From Lottia gigantea (lineage: Eukaryota; Mollusca; Gastropoda; Lottiidae), in NCBI RefSeq assembly GCF_000327385.1, contig NW_008710601.1:1445355-1509354 (forward strand): a DNA stretch of 64,000 nt, in the 5' to 3' direction. The position numbers and the translations under genes were made by a program. Within the stretch, counting starts at the first letter, position 1. Every line of letters begins with the position of its first letter. The notes under the pieces were generated by a model, which was not told the DNA's origin, ran no database searches, and was given only the letters and a program-made list of their open reading frames with translations. Of the stretch, positions 51,006 to 61,105 are shown piece by piece.

Positions 51006-51908
51006 ACCATAATTATAATTATAATAGGAGATATGACGAACTCGTTAGTTATGACATACCTGAAATTCAAATTTTTTACTATATGGTTATTAATTATTTT
51101 AAAACGTTGGTGAATATTATTGGGCAGGGATATTTAATTACATCGAACAATTCACAGATAACGGATCAAAGCATATTTGTCGTGAACAGGTCATTTAATG
51201 CTTATTGAAATTGCTATCAATAAATATCAATAAATAAAATGTTATATACAAAAGGTACAAAAAATGCAAAAGAGTTGTAGAGCACCATCGTTTGTTATTT
51301 GTAACCTGTGGTGGCGATTTCTGTCCAAGATTAGGTTAAAAATGTATTTCACATCTTCTGAAAACCATGTACTGAAATTTGTGGTAGTTATGTGATTGGG
51401 AAAAAGGGTAAAAATTTCAAAATCACAAAATAGATATAATCATCCATAATAATAGTACCGTACTTTAAAAGTTCTAGAAACTTTTTGCATCAATCTGTTA
51501 ATTCACCATTCAGAATTTAAGTTTTCGAAAACTATTGTTTTGGTTTGAGGTTGTTTAGATATGCCTCTAACATTGACTTAGTACGGTTAACTGGGAAATT
51601 AAACTAGAAATATTAACAGAACCTGAAATATATTGTTACTCAAAGTTTCACGCTATGCGATCTTCAGTATATCTCTCTACAATTGATGTATTGAGCACTA
51701 TTTTAACAGTGAAAATATTTCGTGATGGACTATGTAACTGTATAAATTACAAGTCAGTTTTACCGGTTTGTTATATAAAAGAACTTCAGAATACCTATGT
51801 AGTTAGTTAGTAGTATTCTATAGAGAATTGTCTAGCCTTAAGAATCTTATCACTAATTTCAAGCCGACATGTCTTAAGATTTATTTCTTTGCCTTCTGGA
51901 ATTGGTAG

Positions 51909-52074
51909 TATATCGGTCAGTTGGCACCAGAATGATAAAGACGAGATTCTTGACAATGATGAGAATTATTCTGTGCACGAAAAGGATTTGAGAGAAACTT
52001 CCAGTCGTTTCCGTTTCAAGTGTCTACCACGTCTCTAAGACTAATTACTGTCGTAGACATTGATCTGCAATGCA
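51909..52074 (+). other. Candidate upstream exon 2 kb before the receptor
   Basis: A long pyrimidine tract ends in GGTAG at 51904-51908, a plausible acceptor. The following purine-rich stretch stays open in the receptor's frame until TAA at 52036-52038, including the segments SVSWHQNDKDE and FRFKCLPRL, and a second frame is also open for a while. A modest donor (CAA before GTAATG) follows at 52075. There is no ATG at the start of the frame and no recognised homologue. It could be a 5'UTR exon of the receptor, a remnant exon, or chance. Confidence 0.25.
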
Positions 52075-52197
52075 AGTAATGGTACCATATTTGTAGTCGT
52101 CAGACTTTACTTTAAGTCTGATTTATCCGACCTCTGATCAATTACTAGGGTTAATCTAGACATTGAATTTTCTAAATTTAAAATTAAAGGTTAACTT

Positions 52198-52377
52198 ATG
52201 TCTAATTTGATACTTCAAGAGACGAATCCAAATCATAATCCAGAAATCAAAGTCACAAGCGACGAAATCAATGAACCCATGATTGAGTCAAATACTGACC
52301 CAGTGATGACAATTAATGTCAGAACGTGGTGTCCTTTGAAGGGCGCTTTCTACACAGTAGACCAACTAAGACAGTAG
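52198..52377 (+). CDS. Candidate 59-residue small ORF upstream of the receptor
   Basis: ATG-initiated frame of 59 codons with non-repetitive, hydrophilic composition (starts MSNLILQETN, ends KGAFYTVDQLRQ), in the same frame as the receptor and 1.56 kb upstream of it. The start context is poor (C at -3). The 3' end runs into a perfect 17-bp tandem duplication (52354-52370 and 52371-52387), so the present stop may be recent. Not recognised; it may be a uORF-bearing leader exon, a small gene or chance. Confidence 0.25.
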   Translation: MSNLILQETNPNHNPEIKVTSDEINEPMIESNTDPVMTINVRTWCPLKGAFYTVDQLRQ

Positions 52378-52387
52378 ACCAACTAAG

Positions 52388-53866
52388 ATAGTATTATTAA
52401 CTTCAGAGTAGACCTGTAATGAAGTCGTGATTACTGTGACCAGCTTGGCTGAAACTCAAGCTGTTAAGTCGGCTAAGCTTAAAGTTAGGCTGAAATATCG
52501 TGTTGTGGGACTATCAGTTGTCTAAACATAAATCACTAAAACATTAATTAAAAAGTGTGTGTAATATTTAGAATAGATGCTTTTGACACCCAACAGAATT
52601 TTCATACACTATAATTAATCGCAAAAGTCAACTTCTGCCAAGCGTTCGGCTGCTCGTCCACCTCGGCGGTTAGTCGAAAAAATAACAAAGGCGGCGTTTT
52701 CAACAGTGACTGACGGCGGCGACTTACAGGACTACTTCAAAGACAAGCATACCACAAATTGGATTCAAAATGGACTTTATGGATGTTCATATAGTCAAGA
52801 TGTTTCAATTAAATGGCGAAAATAAGACTTTGTACAAGAACAGAATAAAGGCAGTCTTGTCACATTCTTAGCTTAGTAATTCGATGCAATCTTGATTTCC
52901 AATTGACAAAAGCTCATCTCATGCTCCTTAAAGACGTTTCGGTTATAAAACCCACACCAGGACAGCTGGTTTGAAATGGACGCAATGATTAATGCAATGT
53001 TACTTGACTTACATGTACTTCAAGACGTTACTTCCATGCCATTGATTGAACTTGCTTGAATTTAATTGTTTAATGTTCGGTCACCAGCTCTTTGAAACTA
53101 TACAATTATCTTGAAGAGCGTTATTGCCACCCCCGCTTTGTGTCGCTTGTAGAGTCTTTTCTCATATATTCTATAGGTTACCTTTTAAACGTCTATTACT
53201 TTAAGTAGACTAACCTTGTCATTTTGTGTTTAAATGGCTGGGACTCCATGTCGATCAATTTCCCCTTTCCACCCGTGTCAAGTAGACAGGTTTATACCAA
53301 GTCTAATTTCATCATATAAGAGGTATAAAAATCTTAACGATGTCGGCTTACACAGTGGATAAAAGACATAAAAAGATGCCTTTGTCGGAAGGCGGAAAGG
53401 CCACGGGACTATAGTGACAGACATTAGCTTAACTGATAATGCATTATTGCAGTTTCTTTGAAGGCATCATCGTTATTGGGTCTTCTTTATATTGATAAAT
53501 TGAAGTTCATAAACGATATTTAAGTCATTCCAATGTAATAAAATGATTCAAATGTTTTTGATCTACAAGGTGTGGTACAATACACCTCTACGTTTCATAG
53601 TATGGAAAAATACAGATTGATCACCAACATTTTTTCAAAATTAAGATAAAATTCCGTAATGCAAAACAATTCCATTAACCCAAACTTTCGTAAAAAGTAG
53701 TGGACTCCTCAAACCCGAAGTACCATCAGGTGTTGAGCAATTTTATTTATTTTGGAGAGTGCTTTTAGGGTAATTGTTCAGCAATTGGACAACAATAAAT
53801 CAATGACAAAGGACACTGTGTTGGTAATAGATTCCTAATATATTATCATAAGTTTTATTCATGCCT
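52388..53866. other. Presumed intron or upstream region of the receptor gene
   Basis: GC-richer patch near 52620-52740 (CACCTCGGCGGTTAG, AAAGGCGGCG, GACGGCGGCG) with repeated GGCGG motifs could be a promoter or leader. Beyond it, AT-rich intron-like sequence runs to the acceptor at 53883. Confidence 0.35.
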
Positions 53867-53883
53867 ATTTATTCTAATTTCAG
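53867..53883 (+). promoter_or_regulatory. 3' splice site of the 5'UTR intron of the receptor gene
   Basis: A pyrimidine-rich tract ending TTCTAATTTCAG lies 55 bases before the receptor ATG, with a branch-point-like CTAAT just inside it. All three frames after the AG hit a stop before the receptor ATG, so any exon joined here is untranslated with respect to the receptor. The gene therefore probably has one or more 5' non-coding exons somewhere upstream. Confidence 0.6.
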
Positions 53884-53898
53884 GTTGAACTGATAAAA

Positions 53899-53919
53899 AT
53901 GGACTACGAGAAGAATTGA
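53899..53919 (+). CDS. Six-codon upstream ORF in the receptor leader
   Basis: ATG GAC TAC GAG AAG AAT TGA encodes MDYEKN, in frame with the receptor and ending 18 bases before its ATG. The context (AAAATGG, A at -3 and G at +4) is stronger than that of the main start, so it could lower receptor translation or require reinitiation. Whether it is translated is inference. Confidence 0.45.
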   Translation: MDYEKN

Positions 53920-53937
53920 GGATCAAGGGACATTATC

Positions 53938-56028
53938 ATGTCTGTATCTAGTGCTGTGGGAGGTCTTCCCACTACCAGCCTTCCTGGGTTCTACAGTAAT
54001 ACATCATTGTATTCACCCGAAAACAGTTCCATCATCTCTAATGGAACTTCAGCGTCATATCAGAATGCTACTGGGACGTTATGTGCTTGGGACGCCGAAC
54101 AAGGTGCCATAGTCTGTGATAATATTAACGATATAGTAGGGAACGGAACAGCCGGAACACAACCCAAACAACCATTGTGGGTATCAATTATACTTGGAAT
54201 ATTAGCCGGCTGTATCAGTGTGCTGACCATTTTAGGAAATATTTTAGTATTATTGTCGTTTGGTTTAGAGAGAAGTATACGACAACCGACAAACTATTTT
54301 CTTGCCTCATTAGCCGTCTCGGATCTGCTCATTGGAACGTTTTCGATGCCCTTATTGACCCAGTATATATTATTAGACCATTGGTCACTCGGTCCCTGGC
54401 TATGTGATCTGTGGTTGGCTTTAGACTGGACTGTTTGTCTCACGTCGCAATATACCGTGTTTCTTATAACTATGGATCGTTTCCTCTCGGTGAAAATACC
54501 CGCAAAATACAGAAATTGGCGAACTGAGCGGAAAGTTTTAGTGATGATAGCTTTCACGTGGATATTGCCAACATTAGTGTTTTTCACATCCGTCATAGGA
54601 TGGCAGTATTTTGTGGGTGAAAGAACTGTAAAGGAAGGCTCATGTGAAGTTCAGTTTATGAGCGACCCTTTATTCACATTTCTGTTAACTTTAGGATACT
54701 ATTGGATAACTCTCTTTGTTATGTGCGTTCTCTACGCTGGAATATACAGAGTTGCATTAAAGCTACAAAGGAAGTCCGACGCCAAACAAAAAATTCTAAA
54801 ATCAGCTATGGAATTGGCTGCCGATCATGCAGCTTTGCGCAATACTATATCTAACTCGAGTGACAGTCCGCAACCTAAAAATAAAAACAAGAAAACCGTG
54901 ATCGAAAACAATAAACCAAAAGGTATGACAAAAACAACCAGCTTCAGCAAACAAAAAGCTAAAGAGCAGGAAGACGATCGATCTAGTAGCCCAGCATTCG
55001 CTTCAGATGATGAAAACAGTAGTAGCGCTGGAGCTGGTGGCACAAGTAAAACTCCGTTAACAAATCATAAAGCCAAACGGATCAAGGGCCAAGAAGGTTT
55101 CATAAACAATGCTTTACAACCAGATTCTTGCAAAAATCCACACCGATCCCCTGTGGAGTTCTTACTTCCAACTCAAATACCTGGCATTAACTTATTATCG
55201 GCTCCAGAAGTTCGTGTGGACTTCCCCAGTGAGATTACTTCGGACCAACCCACTAGGGAAATTGAATTTGACAGTTTATACTCCACATCTTCGGAGCGCA
55301 TGGACAAATCGTCCATACCTCTTTTGCAAAATGACATCATCAAAGGAAGTAAATATATTGATGAAAAGAGCTTCCAATCTGTTAATTCAGAAGGTGTGAA
55401 ATTTTTAATTGATCAGCCCAATACGGACAATAATGAAGATGAGCAAGGTTCTCCAGTGTGGAGGAGACGCAACTCGGCGGATGGGAACCCTACTGTGACT
55501 GTGGATGCTCCTTCGGGCACTGCTCCTTTACAAGATAAACGCGAGTTCATGTTGGAGGATGAAATGAAGACAGATAATAACAAAGGTGATAACAATGCAA
55601 ATAACAAGTCCCATAATCTTTCTCCCGAAGACGCTTTAGAAGAGCGCGGTGTGCAACGCTTAGCTGCACATAAGCGTAGGAAAAATGGACGCCTTCAAAA
55701 TTTAGTTAAATCTGTTCGGTCGAGAAATAGTCGGCGAAGAAATAGGCGAGAAAGAAAATCAAAATCTGAGAATCGTGCTCGGAAAGCTTTGCGGACCATA
55801 ACTTTTATTTTAGGAGCTTTTGTGCTGTGTTGGACACCGTATCATATAATGCTTCTAGTGATAGCAATTTGTAAAGGTTATGCTTGTATTAGTATCCCCT
55901 TTTATAACTTCACATATTGGCTGTGTTATCTCAATAGTCCAATAAACCCTTTCTGTTACGCTTTTGCAAACGCTCAATTTAAGAGGACGTTTCTTAGAAT
56001 ACTCAAGCTGGATTTCCATAGAACGTAG
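53938..56028 (+). CDS. mAChR-B: Muscarinic acetylcholine receptor, B-type (GAR-2-like) GPCR
   Basis: Single-exon frame of 696 residues. The family is a plasma-membrane acetylcholine receptor; B-type members are reported to couple to Gi/o. The N-terminus (1-80) is Ser/Thr-rich with sequons at N21, N29, N35, N43 and N69. TM1 is about 81-107 (N101), TM2 contains SLAVSDLLIG with D129, TM3 has C156 and amine-binding D163, and DRF (180-182) replaces DRY. TM4 has W208, ECL2 C236 pairs with C156, and TM5 is about 246-270 with GYYW and no usual proline. The third loop spans about 280-615. TM6 has CWTPYH (W632, Y635, H636); TM7 has Y660, Y664 and NPFCY (670-674). The tail is short. The block DRFLSV-KIPAKYR-NWRT and the TM5 pattern resemble GAR-2/mAChR-B rather than mAChR-A or histamine H3. 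The start follows an in-frame TGA at 53917-53919 and has A at -3. W164, where muscarinic receptors usually have Tyr, is odd. Subtype assignment is from memory of the family. Confidence 0.93.
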   Translation: MSVSSAVGGLPTTSLPGFYSNTSLYSPENSSIISNGTSASYQNATGTLCAWDAEQGAIVCDNINDIVGNGTAGTQPKQPLWVSIILGILAGCISVLTILGNILVLLSFGLERSIRQPTNYFLASLAVSDLLIGTFSMPLLTQYILLDHWSLGPWLCDLWLALDWTVCLTSQYTVFLITMDRFLSVKIPAKYRNWRTERKVLVMIAFTWILPTLVFFTSVIGWQYFVGERTVKEGSCEVQFMSDPLFTFLLTLGYYWITLFVMCVLYAGIYRVALKLQRKSDAKQKILKSAMELAADHAALRNTISNSSDSPQPKNKNKKTVIENNKPKGMTKTTSFSKQKAKEQEDDRSSSPAFASDDENSSSAGAGGTSKTPLTNHKAKRIKGQEGFINNALQPDSCKNPHRSPVEFLLPTQIPGINLLSAPEVRVDFPSEITSDQPTREIEFDSLYSTSSERMDKSSIPLLQNDIIKGSKYIDEKSFQSVNSEGVKFLIDQPNTDNNEDEQGSPVWRRRNSADGNPTVTVDAPSGTAPLQDKREFMLEDEMKTDNNKGDNNANNKSHNLSPEDALEERGVQRLAAHKRRKNGRLQNLVKSVRSRNSRRRNRRERKSKSENRARKALRTITFILGAFVLCWTPYHIMLLVIAICKGYACISIPFYNFTYWLCYLNSPINPFCYAFANAQFKRTFLRILKLDFHRT

Positions 56029-58740
56029 CATTGTTTATGTGTACAAGAGTGTGGAAGAAATTTTTAGGACCATATTAAATTGGTTATGTTACATAGACGA
56101 ATATATTTCTAGTTGTTATTCCTTCCAAATGAGATGTGACTGGTATTATTTCTGGACGGACTAATTGTCACATCCGTAACGTATATAAGTTAATAGTGTA
56201 TTATAGAACGTATTTCCAAGAACTGCTCATCTATTACTGTTAGTTATAACACGATAATATCTGAAAGCGGATTTTGTGTTACTCTTTCTCGGAGGTTCTC
56301 CTTCACTACACAATGATATAATCATGGCTTTATATGTGTTCAAAGCAGCAATTCATGTGATAATGATAGTTGGAAAGTTAATAAGAGGAGATTACAGGAT
56401 ACCAGTTTCTCATCTTAAATTACCCTTCGTTCTCATCATAGTAATCTGTATACGTCATCCAATTCTTAATAACGTATCTTATATTCAAATCGTTATATTA
56501 CATTGTCAAGCAATCACCATTATTGTTCCAAATTCACTGAATTTTCTCACGTAAGATATGTATGCACACTGAAGTATGATACAAAACATGAACCAGAACA
56601 GTCTTCTATATTTTTAGGTAGTTTAAGTGGTGATGAACATATTAATAATCTGGCTTGTTTATTTCAATTTATTCAATAACATACCTCAAAACAAAATAGA
56701 ATGCTCCTCCTTATATTTTAAATCAACACCAGACATCTTTGCACGCCTTTGCGAAAAAAAAACAATTGTCATTTGAGGTCAACAAGCGGCATAATTATCT
56801 ATGAATTCTTAATAACGCATTCAAAACAAAATAAAATTTCTGTTCAAAGCCAGTCATGCTTTCTGTAAAAAAAACAAATTTAGATTATGAAATCCACGTC
56901 GACATTTCAAAGCACGCCATTAATGTTGTTTCTCTAAACATATTGCAGACTTATTAGAAATAGAATCCATTTGAAACGAATTAAATTTAAGTAAATGTAG
57001 TTGTTTAAAGTGCGTTTGTATGAAAATGGGAATTGTGAAATATTGCGAAAAAAGTCAATTTTTAGCTTTCGGAGACGCCGTCTTTAGCAAAGCAAACAAG
57101 TGCCATACATTTGAGTAAAGAAAAAATTCTTCTGGGAATCGAAATCAAATTAATCACCGTCATAATTGTGAAAACCATCACCTGCGTTCACTCCCACATG
57201 CTATTTTGACTTCAACTTTAACTTTGTTTCATTCAGGAACTCAACGCGACATGTATAGGTCAAAGTTTACTTGAGGGTGTCAGGAGACAGAAAGGGAGAA
57301 AATTTCTTTTAAGGACCTACATTTTACGTGGGCCTCTATCTTAATGGATAAATTTTAAATAAACACGGTCTTTGTCATATTCTGCGAATACAGTTCATGA
57401 CTTAAAACTGTTTAACATTATTGATCAAATAAACCAAGTACAAGCGATCCAAACAGCAAAACCAAACCCAAAAATCCAATACAACATTTTGTCAGTAAAA
57501 AGGGTTTTGGGTTTGGTGTTATATGCCAGAGATTGAATAGATTATAAGCGTTATTTTGGTACAGCGAAGTCATTGTCCTGAAGTCAACGGTTCGGGTCCA
57601 TGAGTGCGCCAAAGTCGTTGTGAAGAAGGTTGAACGTCATTGAAGAATGAGACAATTTCCACCTGTTCGACCCTAGGTTAATGATTACACCAAATACTCA
57701 TTTCTCGAATTAAAGATTTAACCACAGGTCTGAAATAGCGTTGATATTTTGTATTGTTTTCGAATCCGTCAAATTTGGGATCGAATTATTAAACCATTAT
57801 GTTGTCCAGTCCAAATGTATTTTACGAAATGGGTAAATAATAGTCCACGCCGTATAATTGTTTTCTCTTTAGATTCCACCGAGTTGACATTGATGAACGA
57901 GGCTACCATGATACTTTAACGCTTCAGTTTTTTTCTTCTTTCAAATTCTGTGATAATAATTCGATTTCTTGAAAAAACAAAGAGAGATATTTAATAAGTC
58001 CACAAAAAGGTCACACTTGATTAGTACTTCTTTTTCCGGTGAGGGGATTTCTTAAACTGTTTTGCTTCTTAATGCGTCAATGCATAGAAAACAGATTACC
58101 ATTACCATCTAGAATGTAATCGTGTTAACTGGAAATTTGAACAAGTCGATAAACACCTAATACTTGAACACATTCGAACACAGCATAACAATGCCATATT
58201 TATTTGGTGGGCGGAATTTTGGCTCCATAAACCATCGTAAAACGTTGATGATATTGGCAATATACTTAAACGTATGAAATATTCTGTCACTGAAGGCTTA
58301 TCGAATACACAACTGGAGTGCTTGTTAGATGATACATAAGTGGGCATTTAAGTTTATGCTCTACCACATGACGAGTTGGATGACACTTTTGAAATGAAAG
58401 TAAAGTTACAGCAGTTGCTCAAAGCTATTTCCACAAAATCTTAATACTCAATGTTCATCCTTGATGATATATAAAAAAGTGTAGTCAAAATATCATAATT
58501 CATTTAAAAGAACATGCTAAGCCGGAGCGTGGTCGGTTATATACTAACTTAAGCATAAGGCTTAGCATTTTCCTCAGCTAATGTTCTCAACTACAAAAGA
58601 AAGGTATATTATCACTGCTTGGCCTACTTTTACGTGACTGTCAGAACCAATGAGTAACTTGGTTTTTAACGAATGCTCGCATCCGGTTGCATCTGTGGGA
58701 TTCTGAGCAATTGCCGGGTTGACTCTATCTGAAGTTTCAG
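56029..58740. other. 3' flank of the receptor, no other gene
   Basis: The first kilobase is presumably 3'UTR. A 92-codon plus frame at 56276-56554 uses the AT-rich UTR and has no motif. No repeat family recognised. Confidence 0.45.
56830..56835 (+). terminator. Candidate poly(A) signal for the receptor mRNA
   Basis: First canonical AATAAA downstream of the receptor stop, about 0.8 kb into the presumed 3'UTR. An ATTAAA variant is nearer at 56074-56079 and another AATAAA lies at 57358-57363. In AT-rich DNA such hexamers are frequent, so the real cleavage site is unknown. Confidence 0.25.
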
Positions 58741-58882
58741 CTTGACGCTGTCAGTTACTCAAGTAGGAAAATTAGCTCATTTCGAATACGACACACCGGA
58801 GGACCTTGCCGCCATCAATACCACCATACCTCTACTTGGGATTCCTTTTACATGCAATGTAAATTCATCAGTTTGTTCTTAA
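58741..58882 (+). other. Weak candidate exon (exon-like composition)
   Basis: After GAAGTTTCAG (acceptor-like, ends 58740) the sequence is GC-richer and open for 46 codons, with KLAHFEYDTPEDLAAINTT and PLLGIPFTCNVNSSVCS before TAA at 58880-58882. No ATG and no recognised family. It lies 2.7 kb downstream of the receptor and could belong to a different gene or be a relic. Confidence 0.18.
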
Positions 58883-59726
58883 ACTATAGCTCTTCAATCC
58901 CGTTACGATCCAGAAGGCCTGCTCAATGTGCGTTTCTTCGGTAGTTGAAAACACCTTCAAATTTTCATATCCATTTATTTATTTACTTACTTAGTTTATT
59001 TGTTATATTATGAGAGTTCGGAATAGTCGGGTTATTTTATGCTTCATGAAAATTTATTGTCATTTTATAGTTCAAAGACTTATGTAGTTATCAAAGTATC
59101 ACGAAGTTTCAATGCGCCATTATTTTGTATCATTGGAAATTAATCCATGATTTTTTTTGTATGGATATTCATGAAGTATGACCCTATATTACTTACGCCA
59201 ATCAGATTTCTAAAATGCAGATAAAGATGTTTCATTTTGTGTTTTTCTTGACCATCCATGATCTAAATAACTTATTCTTTAAATAGCGGTCAGTAGAAAT
59301 CTAACATATAGCATCAGATGTTGGCTTAATAACGAATGTCAAATATTTCCCACATGTATGTGTTGTCTATTTGATTTGTCGAATAGGAATTGACCTAAAA
59401 CATGTGTGTCGTAACAATTTCGCTAGATTGTTGATGTCAAATTGAATCATGCGAACGAAACGAAACAATTAGATCTGCACATTAATCAGTTAACTTGAAG
59501 CGTTTCTGTGACTGTTGAAAGTAGCTCTCCACTCAAAAATTTCAGGAAACCTTGAATTTCTTGACACGTTTTCCAAATATATTAAATTACGCTCTTTAAT
59601 TCGTGTGTTTGATCTGTATTCTTTGGTCTTCATACCGCCGAAGCAAAACATATCAGTTGCAATTAAAGATTCATTGTCCTCAATTGGTTAAATTCGCTTT
59701 CACATCACGAAGCTTTTCAGAAATTG

Positions 59727-59957
59727 CAAACTGGTACAATTAAACCCAGAATTTAGAAACTTGTAAAATTATACCCAGAAATTACAAACTGGTACAATAG
59801 TTGTACCCTGAAATAACAAACTGGTACAATTGTACCCTGAAATAACAAACTGGTACAATTGTACCCTGAAATAACAAACTGGTACAATTGTACCCTGAAA
59901 TAACAAACTGGTACAATTATTGTACCCAGAATTTAGAAACTTGTAAAATTATACCCG
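59727..59957. repeat. 29-bp minisatellite with 14-bp palindrome, 8 copies
   Basis: Units AAACTGGTACAATTGTACCC with TGAAATAAC. Three central units carry the perfect palindrome GGTACAATTGTACC (59823, 59852, 59881). The outer pairs use an alternative AAACTTGTAAAATTATACCC form, so the array is mirror-like in variant order. Confidence 0.92.
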
Positions 59958-60786
59958 GTAATAATAGACCAATTTCATAATTTATAGTATAAAAATTAAA
60001 TTTGAATTGTGTTTTTAATGGACCAATATCTTTATAATTAACCATTAAAATGATATCTATCCCCACATGGCAGCAAAGTAATGCGCCTGATATTTGGCTC
60101 CGAGCTAAGGTTGTACTGAAATCGAACTTCTCCAAGTTGTTGATTAGATTTTAATAAAAACAACAATTTCTTAAAATCTTTCAAATTAAATGGCGTTTTT
60201 CTACTCTTGATTTACACACTGAAGACAGGCAGCACCATTAGGTGCAATCTTGCAATTTGTATTTACATTTGTATTTACCAGGATAATTTTAGCTTTGCTC
60301 TTTTCCTTATTGCCCACTTCAGACCAGTTATGTGCTCAATAGCTAAATTTGACCTTCAACATACTTACCAAATTCCACACAAAAACATAAATAAATAAGG
60401 TCGCTGCGCTGAAATTTTTTCTAATTTAGACAATTAATATGCAGATTGGATGGATTTGGTCAAAAATGAACACGCATTGAATCTTTGCTGATGCATTTCT
60501 TCATTTTATTATCACCATTTTAACAGAAGTCGCTGTTAAGTTTCTGTTATCACAATCTTTGTATTATTATATTGAGTACTTGTTTAGATCTGCAGTCATG
60601 TCCAGTGCATTGCTGGTAAATAAAATGTGGTCGGTTACTTCCAGGAACTAAATGTTTGCCAAAGAAGATTCGAATAAAAATAACGGACTTTACAGAGGTT
60701 GTATAACGTTGACTATTTACATAACATTTTAAGCTTCTTAAATTTCCAGCTAAACAATCCTTATAGATATATCTCATTTTTCAATA

Positions 60787-61105
60787 ACTGTCTCTGTTTT
60801 AATTGGATTTTCTAGAAATGTCTGTCTCTGTATTAACTTACATTTCTAGAAACGTCTCTGTACTAACTCACTTTTCTAGAAACGTCTCTGTACTTACTCT
60901 CTTTTCTAGAACTGCCTGTACTAACTGACTTTTCTAGAAACATCTCTGCATTAATAACTTGCATTTCTAGAAACGTCTCTGTTCTAACATAATTCTAGAA
61001 ACGTTTCTGTATTATCTCACTTTTCTCGAAACGTCTTTGTACCAACTGACTTTTCTAAAAACGTCTCTGTATTGACTCACTTTTCAAGAAACGCCTCTGT
61101 ATTAA
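60787..61105. repeat. 30-bp minisatellite with heat-shock-element-like core, about 11 copies
   Basis: Units CACTTTTCTAGAAACGTCTC with TGTACTAACT. TTCTAGAA occurs exactly at 60810, 60844, 60874, 60904, 60932, 60965 and 60993. TTCTCGAA at 61023 and TTCAAGAA at 61083 also fit TTCNNGAA. Spacing is 28-34 bases between the first eight. Confidence 0.9.

Noticed and set aside
53938-56028. Histamine H3 or mAChR-A identity for the receptor
   Set aside because: The DRF-SVKI-AKYR-WRT block, GYYW TM5 pattern without proline and His at 6.52 fit the B-type/GAR-2 group better.
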